Of a stretch of DNA of 64,000 nucleotides, positions 32,942 to 41,295 are shown piece after piece (within the stretch, counting starts at the first letter, position 1; the number at the start of each line of letters is the position of its first letter). Where the stretch lies: NCBI RefSeq assembly GCF_035685805.1, contig NZ_DASSAB010000045.1, forward strand, positions 62,001 to 126,000, in the 5' to 3' direction. Source of the stretch: Dyella_A sp035685805. Its GTDB lineage: Bacteria; Pseudomonadota; Gammaproteobacteria; Xanthomonadales; Rhodanobacteraceae. Below the pieces are notes generated by a model. The model made no database searches. It worked only from the letters and a program-made list of their open reading frames with translations, and had not been told where the DNA came from. The position numbers and the translations under genes are program-made.

Positions 32942-33553
32942 TCAGGACAAGGGAGCCGGGTAAGGGCTCGTTTTCAGCAGTTTTGCCAAGTGCGCTGCAT
33001 TGCTGGCGAGCGTGGCGATCGTGCGACGCACCTTGTCCGGGGTCTTTTCGAGATCCTTGTAGTCGGTGCTGCCCATCGCCTCGCCGACCCAGTATGCGGA
33101 GCTGCCGCCGGGCAGGCTGAAGCCGACGTCGGCCAGTGCCTGGTAGAGCTCCGCCGTGACGTGATGGGCGCCGTCCTCGTTGCCCACCACCCCCACCATC
33201 GCCACCTTGCCGAAGGTGGGATAGCGTCCCTGCTCGTCGATATCGCCGAGCACCGCGTCCAGGCGCTCCATCACGCGCTTGCTGACGCTGCACGGCTGGC
33301 CCATCCAGATCGGCGTGGCGATCACGAAAATGTCCGCATCCATGATGCGCTGGCGGATCGCCGGCCACGCATCGCCCTGGCCTTCGTCGTTGGACACGCC
33401 CGGCTTGATGTCGTGATGGAGCGCCCGCTCGGTCGCGGTGGTCACGCCATGCTTTTGCAGTTCGGCCATCAGCTGGTCCAGCAACTTCTGCGTGGAGGAC
33501 GGCTGTTGCCCTTGCTTGAGTGTGCAGTTGAGCCCGAATGCGCTTAGTGCCAC
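32942..33553 (-). CDS. Flavodoxin-like / NAD(P)H-dependent FMN reductase family protein
   Basis: A 203-residue flavodoxin-fold protein. ADIFVIATPIWMGQPCSVSK is the FMN phosphate-side loop of the FMN_red branch, GKVAMVGVVGNEDGAHH is the second flavin loop, and ALADVGFSLPGGSSAYWVG is typical of the same branch. GTG start at 33553 has GAGGA seven bases upstream. The exact electron partner is unknown. It sits between an acyltransferase gene and the hypothetical gene on the minus strand. Confidence 0.87.
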   Translation of the reverse strand: MALSAFGLNCTLKQGQQPSSTQKLLDQLMAELQKHGVTTATERALHHDIKPGVSNDEGQGDAWPAIRQRIMDADIFVIATPIWMGQPCSVSKRVMERLDAVLGDIDEQGRYPTFGKVAMVGVVGNEDGAHHVTAELYQALADVGFSLPGGSSAYWVGEAMGSTDYKDLEKTPDKVRRTIATLASNAAHLAKLLKTSPYPAPLS

Positions 33554-33637
33554 GGCGACGTCCTCGATATCGAATGGAGGACCAAAGACTGCAGGGTCTG
33601 CCGTGCATGGAGGGTCTGCACGGCGGACAGGGCACTT

Positions 33638-34774
33638 TCACATCGCCGCGGGCCGCGCACGCAACGCGCACTCGCACGGTTGCGAGAAGCCCCGCGCCAC
33701 GGCCCAGCCGAGCAGCCAGCAGACGGGCAGCACCGCTGCGTACAGCATGAGCGCCGCACCGGGTCCGGCCCTCCACCGATGCCACACGTGCAACGCGGCG
33801 AACACCACGAACATGTGGGTCAGATAGATTTCGTAGCTCAGCTGCCCCCAGCTTTCCAGCCAGCCGAGTCCACGCGCGCGGCCGGTCGAAGGCGCGGACC
33901 GGCCCATGCCCACCAGCAGGCACATCGTCGCGACGGTCAGCATAAGCAGCACGCCGTCGTGCAGGGCACGCCAGAGCCACGGCACCATCAGCGTCATCAC
34001 GGCCAGCATGGCGGCACCACCGAACCAGCGCAGCACGCGCGCGTCGCGGGGGCCGGGTGGCTTCGCGCGCAACCACAGCGCGCCCAGGATGCCCGTCGCG
34101 ATCGCCGCCATGCCGGGCAGGTAGGCCTTCTCCTTCCACACCTCGTTGCCGACGATCGACGCCAGTGACCACGGCAACGACAGCGCAAGCAGCACCAGCA
34201 GCGGCACCAGCACCGCGCGCCGGCGCGCCAGCAGGCAGACCAGCGGAAAGCCCAGGTAGAACACCTCCTCGATCGACAGCGACCACAGCACGTCCCAATT
34301 GCCCGGCAGGTAGCCGGTCTGTCCTTCGTACCAGTTCAGATACAGGCCCAGCGCCGCGGCGACGGCGCCGCCGAGCGACTGTCCGGGTCGGGAGATCGCG
34401 TAGTCGGGCACGCCCAGCGAGTGCAGCAGGGCCAGCACCGCCACCAGCGCCAGCAGGCATGGCAGGATGCGCGCGCCACGGCGGCGATAGAACGTGGCCG
34501 GCTCGATGCGCGCCAGATCGCCCCAACGGTCCAGTGCATTGACGGCGATCAGGAACCCGCTGATCACGAAGAAGACGAACACGGCCTCGTAGCCGTTGTC
34601 GTTCATCGCGTCCAGCAACCGCGGCGGCAGCCACCCGCCCAGCACCGTGTCGCGCAACGGCACGCGCAGCCCCAGGTGATGCAGCACCACCAGGAGGATG
34701 GCCATGCCACGCAACCGGTCGATGCCGGCGTGGCGGCTGCGGAGGACGGGGGAGTTCGACGGCGCGGCAGTCAG
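33638..34774 (-). CDS. Acyltransferase 3 (OafA/YrhL-type) membrane protein
   Basis: A polytopic membrane acyltransferase of about 358-378 residues with some ten helices. LRGMAILLVVLHHLG carries the catalytic His region, YEAVFVFFVISGFLI is the next conserved helix, FYRRRGARILPCLLAL the RxxR motif, and WSLSIEEVFYLGFPL the Glu-rich motif. No ATG or GTG exists upstream of the family start; the frame opens after a stop near 34840. A CTG at 34774 has GGAG seven bases before it, giving the usual lead into GIDRLRGM; a TTG at 34714 or ATG at 34705 are alternatives but would trim the first catalytic helix. Members add acyl groups to surface sugars. Target unknown. Confidence 0.85.
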   Translation of the reverse strand: MTAAPSNSPVLRSRHAGIDRLRGMAILLVVLHHLGLRVPLRDTVLGGWLPPRLLDAMNDNGYEAVFVFFVISGFLIAVNALDRWGDLARIEPATFYRRRGARILPCLLALVAVLALLHSLGVPDYAISRPGQSLGGAVAAALGLYLNWYEGQTGYLPGNWDVLWSLSIEEVFYLGFPLVCLLARRRAVLVPLLVLLALSLPWSLASIVGNEVWKEKAYLPGMAAIATGILGALWLRAKPPGPRDARVLRWFGGAAMLAVMTLMVPWLWRALHDGVLLMLTVATMCLLVGMGRSAPSTGRARGLGWLESWGQLSYEIYLTHMFVVFAALHVWHRWRAGPGAALMLYAAVLPVCWLLGWAVARGFSQPCECALRARPAAM

Positions 34775-34831
34775 TGCAGATCTCCAGGATATGCGACGAA
34801 ACAGCTTCAGGCGCCAGTCTCGTGCGCTGTA

Positions 34832-35563
34832 TCAGCGAAGCATGCTGGACTGGGCACGATGCACCCATGCCGCGAGTCGCGCAGCCCCGTCCGCAGACTC
34901 AAGTCTGGCGTCCGTGAATGAATCAGCCAGCGTGCCATCCGGACGCACCAGCAGCAGCACGGGATAGGTGCGCACACCAAGCGCGTCGATGAAAGTCTGG
35001 GCATCGGGCGCGATCGGCCATTCCAGATGGCGCGTGGCGCGAAACGTGCGCGCGCTCACCGCGCCATCAAAGGTCACCGCAAGCACACGCACCTCCGGAT
35101 GGGCACGGGCGTATGCGTTTAGCGCGGGAATCTCGGCGATGCACGGTACGCACGCGTCGAAGTAGAAGCTCAGCAAGGTGTAGCGCCCGTCCTTGCTCAC
35201 TGGTGTCCACCGTTCGCCAGCCAGCGTCGACAACTCGGTTGCAGGCAACGGCTGTCCACGGGTCACGTCCAATGCCGGCGCCTTGGCCGCGGACTTGTGC
35301 AAAGTCGCGCGATCATTCACGCGAAAAACGGCTTTCCTCGCCTCGGTGTCGATGTCCTTGGAGAAGGACCCTCCGCGGGCTGCGGCGACGAATTGATCGA
35401 AGGTGATCGGCTTGCCAGAAGCATCCTCGAATTGGACGGATGTGTCATTGGGCACCAGCATCCCTGCACGGAATTTCTCGAGCGTGATCTGCCTGCCGAT
35501 GGCGGGCACCGCCACGGCAAGAAGCGAGAGGGCGAGCATCGATCGACGAAAGCGTTTGTTCAT
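34832..35563 (-). CDS. Exported thioredoxin-fold (TlpA/redoxin-like) protein with a novel N-terminal region
   Basis: A 243-residue protein with a signal peptide (MNKRFRRSMLALSLLAVAVP) and a perfect AAGGAGG before the ATG. The C-terminal half is a TlpA-like thioredoxin fold: GRYTLLSFYFDACVPCIAEI contains the CVPC redox site and GVRTYPVLLLVRPDG the cis-proline. The N-terminal about 95 residues after the signal (QITLEKFRAGMLVPNDTSVQ onward) are not a thioredoxin fold and I do not recognise them. Predicted periplasmic disulphide oxidoreductase; partner unknown. It lies about 58 bp upstream of the acyltransferase gene on the same strand. Confidence 0.85.
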   Translation of the reverse strand: MNKRFRRSMLALSLLAVAVPAIGRQITLEKFRAGMLVPNDTSVQFEDASGKPITFDQFVAAARGGSFSKDIDTEARKAVFRVNDRATLHKSAAKAPALDVTRGQPLPATELSTLAGERWTPVSKDGRYTLLSFYFDACVPCIAEIPALNAYARAHPEVRVLAVTFDGAVSARTFRATRHLEWPIAPDAQTFIDALGVRTYPVLLLVRPDGTLADSFTDARLESADGAARLAAWVHRAQSSMLR

Positions 35564-35634
35564 GGCCGTTTCCTCCTTGAAATGCTTGCGCGACAAGTCT
35601 CATGGCGCGTCGAGCATCACGTCAATCGGGCGTC

Positions 35635-36390
35635 TCAGTCGTGACGCCGGGCGCTACCCTCGTCCTTCAGGCTGAAAGGGTTGAAGTGGGTTCCCTCATC
35701 GTAGATGTCCACGCCCTCGCGGCGCTTGAGGAAACCCACGACCGCGTAGGTCAGCGGCGTGAACACCACCTCGACCGTCACCTTCATCAGCCAGTTGAAT
35801 GCGATCACCTTGACGATGGTCTGGCCTTCCCAGATGCCGATGAAGGCGATCGGGTAAAAGGTGAGGCTGTCCACACCTTGGCCAACCAGGGTGGAGCCAA
35901 TGGTGCGCGTCCACAGCAGGCGGCCGCGGGTGAGCAGCTTCATCTTGGCCATCACGAAGGAATTGGCGAAGTCGCCGATCCAGTACGCCACCAGCGAGGC
36001 CAGCGCGATCCGCCAGGTGCCGCCGAACACGACCTCCAGCGCCGGTTGCAGCTGCGCGTTGAACGGCTCGGAGGGGCTGGCCGGCATGCGCAGGATCACC
36101 TGCGACATGGCGGTGGCGAAGATCATCGCGCCGAACCCGGCCCAGATCGCGCGCCGCGCCCGCGCGTAGCCGTACACCTCGGTAAGCACGTCGCCGAAGA
36201 TGTAGCTGATCGGAAAGAACAGGTTGCCGGCGCCAAAGGTGAGCGCGCCCAGCAGCGGCAGCGTCACCGTGCACACCTTGGCCGGACCGATCAGGTTGGA
36301 GCACAGCAGCACGGCGACCATGCCGCCGACCAGCAGGTCGTAGTAGCGGAAGCCGCGCAGCGGCGCGGCGGGCGGTGCAGACGCGGACAT
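35635..36390 (-). CDS. yhhQ: Queuosine precursor transporter YhhQ
   Basis: A 251-residue inner-membrane transporter of the ECF/YhhQ family with about six helices. Marks: RYYDLLVGGMVAVLLCSNLI, GAGNLFFPISYIFGDVLTEV, IWAGFGAMIFATAMSQVIL and GSTLVGQGVDSLTFYPIAF. In E. coli it imports preQ0 and preQ1. AAGGGGA precedes the ATG at 36390. The biosynthetic genes queC and queE are also in this window, 7 kb away. Confidence 0.93.
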   Translation of the reverse strand: MSASAPPAAPLRGFRYYDLLVGGMVAVLLCSNLIGPAKVCTVTLPLLGALTFGAGNLFFPISYIFGDVLTEVYGYARARRAIWAGFGAMIFATAMSQVILRMPASPSEPFNAQLQPALEVVFGGTWRIALASLVAYWIGDFANSFVMAKMKLLTRGRLLWTRTIGSTLVGQGVDSLTFYPIAFIGIWEGQTIVKVIAFNWLMKVTVEVVFTPLTYAVVGFLKRREGVDIYDEGTHFNPFSLKDEGSARRHD

Positions 36391-36476
36391 CGGTTCCCCT
36401 TGCGGACGTGGCGACGGCGCAGCATAGCCGGGCGCTGCGCCGGCGGGCACGGCCGGGGGCGATCTGTCGCGACCGG

Positions 36477-36758
36477 CTAGTTGATGACCTGCACGCCCTT
36501 CCAGAACGCCACGCGGCCGGCGATCTCTTTGGCCGCCTCCTTGGGCGCGGGGTAATACCAGGCGGCCCCGGCGTTCACCGCCTCGCCCACCACCACGTCG
36601 TAGTAGCTCGCGGTGCCCTTCCACGGGCAGCTGGTGTGGCGGTCGCTGTCACGGAAGTGCTCGCGCACCAGCGCCTCGGCGGGGAAGTAGTGGTTGCCCT
36701 CCACCACCACGGTGTCGTTGCTCTCGGCGAGCACGGTGTCGTTCCAGATCGCACGCAT
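36477..36758 (-). CDS. DUF427 domain protein
   Basis: A 93-residue protein fitting a single DUF427 domain: MRAIWNDTVLAESNDTVVVE, NHYFPAEALVREHF, TSCPWKGTASYYDVVVG and AAWYYPAPKEAAKEIAGRVA. The family has a small beta-rich fold and no settled role. It begins one base after the def stop, so it is co-translated with peptide deformylase. Confidence 0.9.
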   Translation of the reverse strand: MRAIWNDTVLAESNDTVVVEGNHYFPAEALVREHFRDSDRHTSCPWKGTASYYDVVVGEAVNAGAAWYYPAPKEAAKEIAGRVAFWKGVQVIN

Positions 36759-36759
36759 G

Positions 36760-37296
36760 TCAGTCGTCTCCCAGATCCTGGCCCGGAAAAAGCACGTCGG
36801 TGAAGCCGAAATGGCTGAAGTCGGTGATCCGCGAGGGGTACAGGCGACCGATCAGGTGATCGCACTCGTGCTGCACCACGCGCGCGTGGAACCCTTCGGC
36901 CCGGCGGTCGATCGGCTCGCCCGCCGGGTCCAGCCCGCTGTAGCGGATCATGCTGTAGCGACTGACCATGCCGCGCAGGCCCGGCACCGACAGGCAGCCC
37001 TCCCAACCCTCGTCCATGTCCTGCGAGAGCGGCATGATCACGGGATTGAGCAGGATCGTGCGCGGCACCTCCGGCGCCTCCGGATAGCGTTCGGCGTGCT
37101 CGAAACCGAAGATCACCAGTTGCAGGTCCACGCCGATCTGCGGCGCGGCAAGGCCGACCCCGTTCGCGTGCTGCATGGTCTCGAACATGTCGTCGATCAG
37201 CGTCTGCAGTTCGGCGCTGCCGATCATCGCGTCGGGTACCGGCGGGGCGATGCGCAGCAAGCGCGGATCGCCCATCTTGAGGATCTCGTGGATCAT
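36760..37296 (-). CDS. def: Peptide deformylase
   Basis: A 178-residue metalloenzyme removing the formyl group from nascent proteins. All three motifs are present: GVGLAAPQIG, EGCLSVPG (Cys metal ligand) and QHECDHLIG (two His ligands and the Glu base). The ATG at 37296 gives MIHEILKMGDPRLLRIA, the family start. It is not beside fmt, so it may be a second or relocated copy; the window cannot show whether another def exists. Confidence 0.95.
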   Translation of the reverse strand: MIHEILKMGDPRLLRIAPPVPDAMIGSAELQTLIDDMFETMQHANGVGLAAPQIGVDLQLVIFGFEHAERYPEAPEVPRTILLNPVIMPLSQDMDEGWEGCLSVPGLRGMVSRYSMIRYSGLDPAGEPIDRRAEGFHARVVQHECDHLIGRLYPSRITDFSHFGFTDVLFPGQDLGDD

Positions 37297-37363
37297 GACT
37301 GGCTCTCGCAGCGGGGACCCCATGTGACTGTGGCCGACGCGGGGGATTGCAAGGGCGCCGCGG

Positions 37364-38167
37364 CTAGCGGCTGCCGAAGACCTTCTTCAGCAGGTCCGTC
37401 GTGCGGGCGGCCGGATTCTCGCGAATCGACTGCTCCTGCTCGCCGATGATGGTGAACAGGCCGTCCATGGTCTTGCGCGTGACGTAATCGTCCAGGTCCA
37501 GCGCGCTGCCGCCAGCGGACTTGCCGCCGATCCCGCCGAGCGACCCGAGCACGTCGCCGAGTGCGCCGCCGCTGCCGGAGGTGAACGCCTTGTACTTCTG
37601 GGTCACCCCGACGCTGTCGGTGGCCTGCGCCACGATTGGACGGATGCGCGCGGACAGCGCGTCGCCCGCCACCCGGCGGAAAAAGTCCGTCGCCGCGTGG
37701 TCCCCGCCGGCCAGGATCCCGCGGGCGTCGTCGAGGGTCATCTTGCGGATGGCATCACCAAAGATGTCCGCGACCTGCGGCACCGCCTTTTCGGCCGCAC
37801 GATTGAGGCTCAGCTCGAATGCATCGACCTTGGCGCCCTGCCCCAGCTGCCGCGCCAGCTCGCCGGCCTGCGCGAGCTTGCCGGGCAGCGGTATGCGCAC
37901 CTTCTCGTTGTTCCAGAAGCCGCCGTCGCGGCCGAGCGAATTGATCGCGCGGGTCGTGCCTTGGGCCAGGGCTTCCTTCAGACCGGCAGCGATATCGCTG
38001 CCGGGCAGCGAACTGGCGCTGCGGCCATCGGTGCGGTCCTGCGCGGCCTGCCGGGCCTTGTTCAGCAGGTCCTTGAACTGGCCTGCGCCGGTGGCGGGAG
38101 CGCTGGCAAGCAACAGGCCGCTGCCCAGGGCCAACCCGAGCAGTGCAAGGCGAGGCGTGTGGCGCAT
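37364..38167 (-). CDS. DUF4197 family exported protein
   Basis: A 267-residue protein with a signal peptide (LALLGLALGSGLLLASAPAT) followed by the DUF4197 pattern: GLKEALAQGTTRAINSLGRD, GFWNNEKVRIPLP, LELSLNRAAE-like FELSLNRAAEKAVPQVADIF, AIRKMTLDDARGILAGGDHA and LDDYVTRKTMDGLFTIIGEQ. A Gly/Ser-rich insert (about residues 195-215) is unusual. Periplasmic; function unknown. It is divergent from cstA. Confidence 0.88.
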   Translation of the reverse strand: MRHTPRLALLGLALGSGLLLASAPATGAGQFKDLLNKARQAAQDRTDGRSASSLPGSDIAAGLKEALAQGTTRAINSLGRDGGFWNNEKVRIPLPGKLAQAGELARQLGQGAKVDAFELSLNRAAEKAVPQVADIFGDAIRKMTLDDARGILAGGDHAATDFFRRVAGDALSARIRPIVAQATDSVGVTQKYKAFTSGSGGALGDVLGSLGGIGGKSAGGSALDLDDYVTRKTMDGLFTIIGEQEQSIRENPAARTTDLLKKVFGSR

Positions 38168-38334
38168 GGCGTGCTCCCGAGGCTGGCGTGGTGACAGTGT
38201 AGCGGCGTCCTGCCGGTGCCAGCGCGGCGCTCGGGAGCATTCGACCAATGGCTAATGGGCGATCGCGGCTGCGACCATTGACCGCCCCCGTCGCGGGGGC
38301 GACCCTTGGGTTATCCCTGAAGGAGACACCCGCG

Positions 38335-40413
38335 ATGAATGCCAGCGCGACACCTGCACCCAGCCCGGCAGGGAAAATCCTGTGGGCCGCCATCGCCATC
38401 ATCGGCGCCTTCTGCCTGGGCGTGGTGGCTCTGCGGCGCGGCGAGCCGATCAATGCGATCTGGCTGGTAGCCGCGTCGATCTGCGTGTTCGTCATCGGTT
38501 ACCGGTTCTACGGCACGTTCATCAACAACAAGGTGCTGCAGCTGGATCCCAGCCGCGCGACGCCGGCGGTCCTGCGCAACGACGGCCTGGATTACGTGCC
38601 GACCGACAAGTGGGTGGTGTTCGGCCACCATTTCGCCGCGATCGCCGGCGCTGGACCGCTGGTAGGCCCGGTGCTCGCCGCGCAGATGGGTTACCTGCCG
38701 GGCACGCTGTGGATCCTGTTCGGCGTGGTGTTTGCCGGCGCGGTGCAGGACTTCATGGTGCTGGGCCTGTCGCTGCGCCGCGACGGCCGCTCGCTGGGCA
38801 ACATGCTGCGTGACGAACTGGGTCCGGTGCCGGGCATCGTGGCGATGTTCGGCGTGCTGGTGCTGATGATGATCGTGCTGGCGGTGCTGGCGCTGGTGGT
38901 GGTCAAGGCACTCACCCACAGCCCCTGGGGCCTGTTCACGGTGGCCGCCACCATTCCGATCGCGCTGCTGATGGGCGTCTATCTGCGCTGGTTCCGTCCA
39001 GGCCGCATCCTGGAGGTATCGATCATCGGCCTGGTGCTGCTGCTGGGTTCGATCTGGATGGGCAAGGCGGTGTTCGACTCGCCGGTGTGGGGCCCGATGT
39101 TCGATTTCGACGCCAAGCACCTGGCCTGGATGCTGATCGGCTACGGCTTTTTTGCATCGGTGCTGCCGGTATGGCTGCTGCTGGCGCCGCGCGATTACCT
39201 CTCGACCTTCCTAAAGATCGGCACCATCGCGCTGCTGGCGCTGGCGATCTTCCTGGCCGCGCCGACGCTGCAGCTGCCGGCCGTGACCAGGTTCATCGAC
39301 GGCACCGGCCCGGTCTTTGCCGGCAACCTGTTCCCGTTCCTGTTCATCACGATCGCCTGCGGTGCGGTGTCGGGCTGGCATTCGATCATCGCCTCAGGCA
39401 CCACGCCCAAGCTGCTGGCCAATGAGGGCCAGGCACAGATGGTTGGCTACGGCGGCATGCTGATGGAGGCCTTCGTGGCGATCATGGCGCTGGTGGCGGC
39501 GGCGTCGCTGCATCCGGGCGTGTACTTCGCGATGAACTCGCCCAGCGCCCTGCTCGGCACCACGGTCGAAAGCGCGGCTACCGCGATCAGCCAGATGGGC
39601 TTCGTGGTGACACCGGACCAGCTGCTGCAGACGGCCAAGGACATCGGCGAAAACTCCATCCTCAGCCGCGCCGGCGGTGCGCCCACGCTCGCCGTGGGCA
39701 TGGCCCAGCTGCTGCACGGGATCATTCCCGGCGAGAGCATGATGGCGTTCTGGTACCACTACGCGATCCTGTTCGAGGCGCTGTTCATCCTCACCACGGT
39801 GGACGCCGGCACCCGCGTGGGACGCTTCATGATCCAGGAGATCGCCGGGCTCGTGCACAAGCCGCTGCAGCAGACCGAGTCGTGGACCGGCAATCTGGTG
39901 GCCACGGTGATCTGTGTGGCGCTGTGGGGTTACTTCCTCTACCAGGGCGCGGTAGACCCGTTGGGCGGCATCAACACCTTGTGGCCACTGTTCGGCATCG
40001 CCAACCAGATGCTGGCCGCCATCGCCCTGATGCTGTGCACGGTGGTGGTGGTCAAGCTCAAGCGCGAGCGTTACATGTGGGCTCCGGGCGTTCCGGCCTT
40101 GTGGCTGATCATCTGCACGCTCACCGCGGGCTACGAGAAGCTGGTCGGCCCGATCAGCTTCACCGCCGCGGCCAACAAGTACGCCCAGGGCATCGCCGAC
40201 GGCAAGTTGATCGCCCCGGCAAAGACGGCCGAGGAAATGCAGCGCATCGTCACCAACAATTACGTGGACATGACGCTCACCGGACTGTTCATGCTGCTGG
40301 TGGTGGCGATGGCCCTGTTCGTGCTGCGCGCGATCCTGCGGGCGATGAAGGCCAACCAGCCCACTGCGCACGAGGAGCCCTACGTGGCGCTGAGCACGGT
40401 GCCGCAGTCATGA
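38335..40413 (+). CDS. cstA: Carbon starvation protein CstA (pyruvate/peptide transporter)
   Basis: A 692-residue multispanning membrane protein (roughly 16-18 helices). Marks: KWVVFGHHFAAIAGAGPLVG, PLVGPVLAAQMGYLPGTLWI, QDFMVLGLSLRRDGRSLGNM, CGAVSGWHSIIASGTTPKLL and FILTTVDAGTRVGRFMIQEI. CstA imports pyruvate and possibly peptides in starvation. AAGGAGA lies nine bases before the ATG. A GC hairpin at 38283-38301 lies in the likely leader. Followed by ybdD with an ATGA overlap. Confidence 0.95.
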   Translation: MNASATPAPSPAGKILWAAIAIIGAFCLGVVALRRGEPINAIWLVAASICVFVIGYRFYGTFINNKVLQLDPSRATPAVLRNDGLDYVPTDKWVVFGHHFAAIAGAGPLVGPVLAAQMGYLPGTLWILFGVVFAGAVQDFMVLGLSLRRDGRSLGNMLRDELGPVPGIVAMFGVLVLMMIVLAVLALVVVKALTHSPWGLFTVAATIPIALLMGVYLRWFRPGRILEVSIIGLVLLLGSIWMGKAVFDSPVWGPMFDFDAKHLAWMLIGYGFFASVLPVWLLLAPRDYLSTFLKIGTIALLALAIFLAAPTLQLPAVTRFIDGTGPVFAGNLFPFLFITIACGAVSGWHSIIASGTTPKLLANEGQAQMVGYGGMLMEAFVAIMALVAAASLHPGVYFAMNSPSALLGTTVESAATAISQMGFVVTPDQLLQTAKDIGENSILSRAGGAPTLAVGMAQLLHGIIPGESMMAFWYHYAILFEALFILTTVDAGTRVGRFMIQEIAGLVHKPLQQTESWTGNLVATVICVALWGYFLYQGAVDPLGGINTLWPLFGIANQMLAAIALMLCTVVVVKLKRERYMWAPGVPALWLIICTLTAGYEKLVGPISFTAAANKYAQGIADGKLIAPAKTAEEMQRIVTNNYVDMTLTGLFMLLVVAMALFVLRAILRAMKANQPTAHEEPYVALSTVPQS

Positions 40414-40640
40414 GTGCCGCGGTTGGCGCATCCCGCCGCGGACACGTGCGTCCCTGGCTGCACAGCGCATGGAAGTGGGCGGTGCAGACGGCCCGCCTGT
40501 GTTGCGGCGTGCCCGACTACGACGTCTACGTGCAGCATCTGAAGCGGCATCATCCCGAGCGGGCCATTCCCAGCTACGAGGCGTTTTTCCGCGAGCGCCA
40601 GGCCGCGCGCTATCGCGGTACGGGCGGGCGCTGCTGCTGA
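40410..40640 (+). CDS. ybdD: YbdD/YjiX family small protein
   Basis: A 76-residue protein of the YbdD/YjiX family, recognisable from VPDYDVYVQHLKRHHPERAI and YEAFFRERQAARY. Its ATG overlaps the cstA stop (ATGA), the arrangement found in most bacteria. It is believed to be required for or to modulate CstA-type pyruvate transport. The family's C-terminal CC is present. Confidence 0.92.
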   Translation: MSAAVGASRRGHVRPWLHSAWKWAVQTARLCCGVPDYDVYVQHLKRHHPERAIPSYEAFFRERQAARYRGTGGRCC

Positions 40641-40664
40641 GAGTCGTCTGGCGACCATGCAACC

Positions 40665-40694
40665 AAGGCCACGCCGGCGACGGCGTGGCCTTTT
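40665..40694 (+). terminator. Rho-independent terminator after cstA-ybdD
   Basis: AAGGCCACGCC and GGCGTGGCCTTTT form an 11-base stem with a six-base loop and trailing T, 25 bases after the ybdD stop. Confidence 0.87.
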
Positions 40695-40781
40695 CATTTG
40701 CGACCACAGTGCGTGATGACGTGGCGATGCGGTTCGGCAACCGCCACAATCGGTATCCCCCGCGCTTCGGCTTCCCCTCAG

Positions 40782-41285
40782 GTGAACAGACCTCTTCACG
40801 CCTCGCGCGCGAACGACGCGACGCCCGAATCCGCCCATCGGCTCGGGCTGCGCCTGATCGCCAGCTACAAGATGCTGCAGGCGCTGGGGCTGCTGGCGGC
40901 GGCAGGCGCAGCGTTCCACCTCAAGCGCCAGTACAACCTCGATCGGCTGTTGGGTTGGCTGGCGCACCTCTCGCTGAGCGAGTCGGACGGCATCAGACAG
41001 CAGCTGATCGAGCTGTTGAGCACGATGGGACCGCACCGCTTCGTGCTGATCGGCGCGGTGGCGCTGGGCTACGCGGCGCTGTTCGCGATAGAGGGCATCG
41101 GCCTGTGGATGCGCAGACACTGGGCCGAGTGGTTCACCGTGATCGCCACCGGCTCGCTGATCCCGGTGGAACTCTATGAGGTGGTACAGCACGCCAGCGC
41201 ACTCAAGTTCGCTGTGCTGCTGGCCAACGTGGCGATCGTGATCTATCTGGCCCGCATCGCCATGCAGCCGCACCACCGGCACTGA
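40782..41285 (+). CDS. DUF2127 family membrane protein
   Basis: A protein of about 167 residues with four membrane helices: RLIASYKMLQALGLLAAAGA, GAVALGYAALFAIEGIGLWM, EWFTVIATGSLIPVELYEVV and FAVLLANVAIVIYLARIAM. The RxIAxYK-type start and GLWMRRHWAEWFTVIATGS are typical of DUF2127. The start is uncertain: GTG 40782 has only a weak AGG; upstream ATGs at 40716 and 40698 add an unrelated tail. Function unknown. Confidence 0.8.
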   Translation: MNRPLHASRANDATPESAHRLGLRLIASYKMLQALGLLAAAGAAFHLKRQYNLDRLLGWLAHLSLSESDGIRQQLIELLSTMGPHRFVLIGAVALGYAALFAIEGIGLWMRRHWAEWFTVIATGSLIPVELYEVVQHASALKFAVLLANVAIVIYLARIAMQPHHRH

Positions 41286-41295
41286 GCCGGCTGCG

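Noticed and set aside
32292..34868. An 858-codon minus-strand frame that spans the acyltransferase, flavodoxin-like and hypothetical genes
   Set aside because: The two upstream genes have better frames with recognised domains. Only the last about 214 codons of this frame look protein-like.
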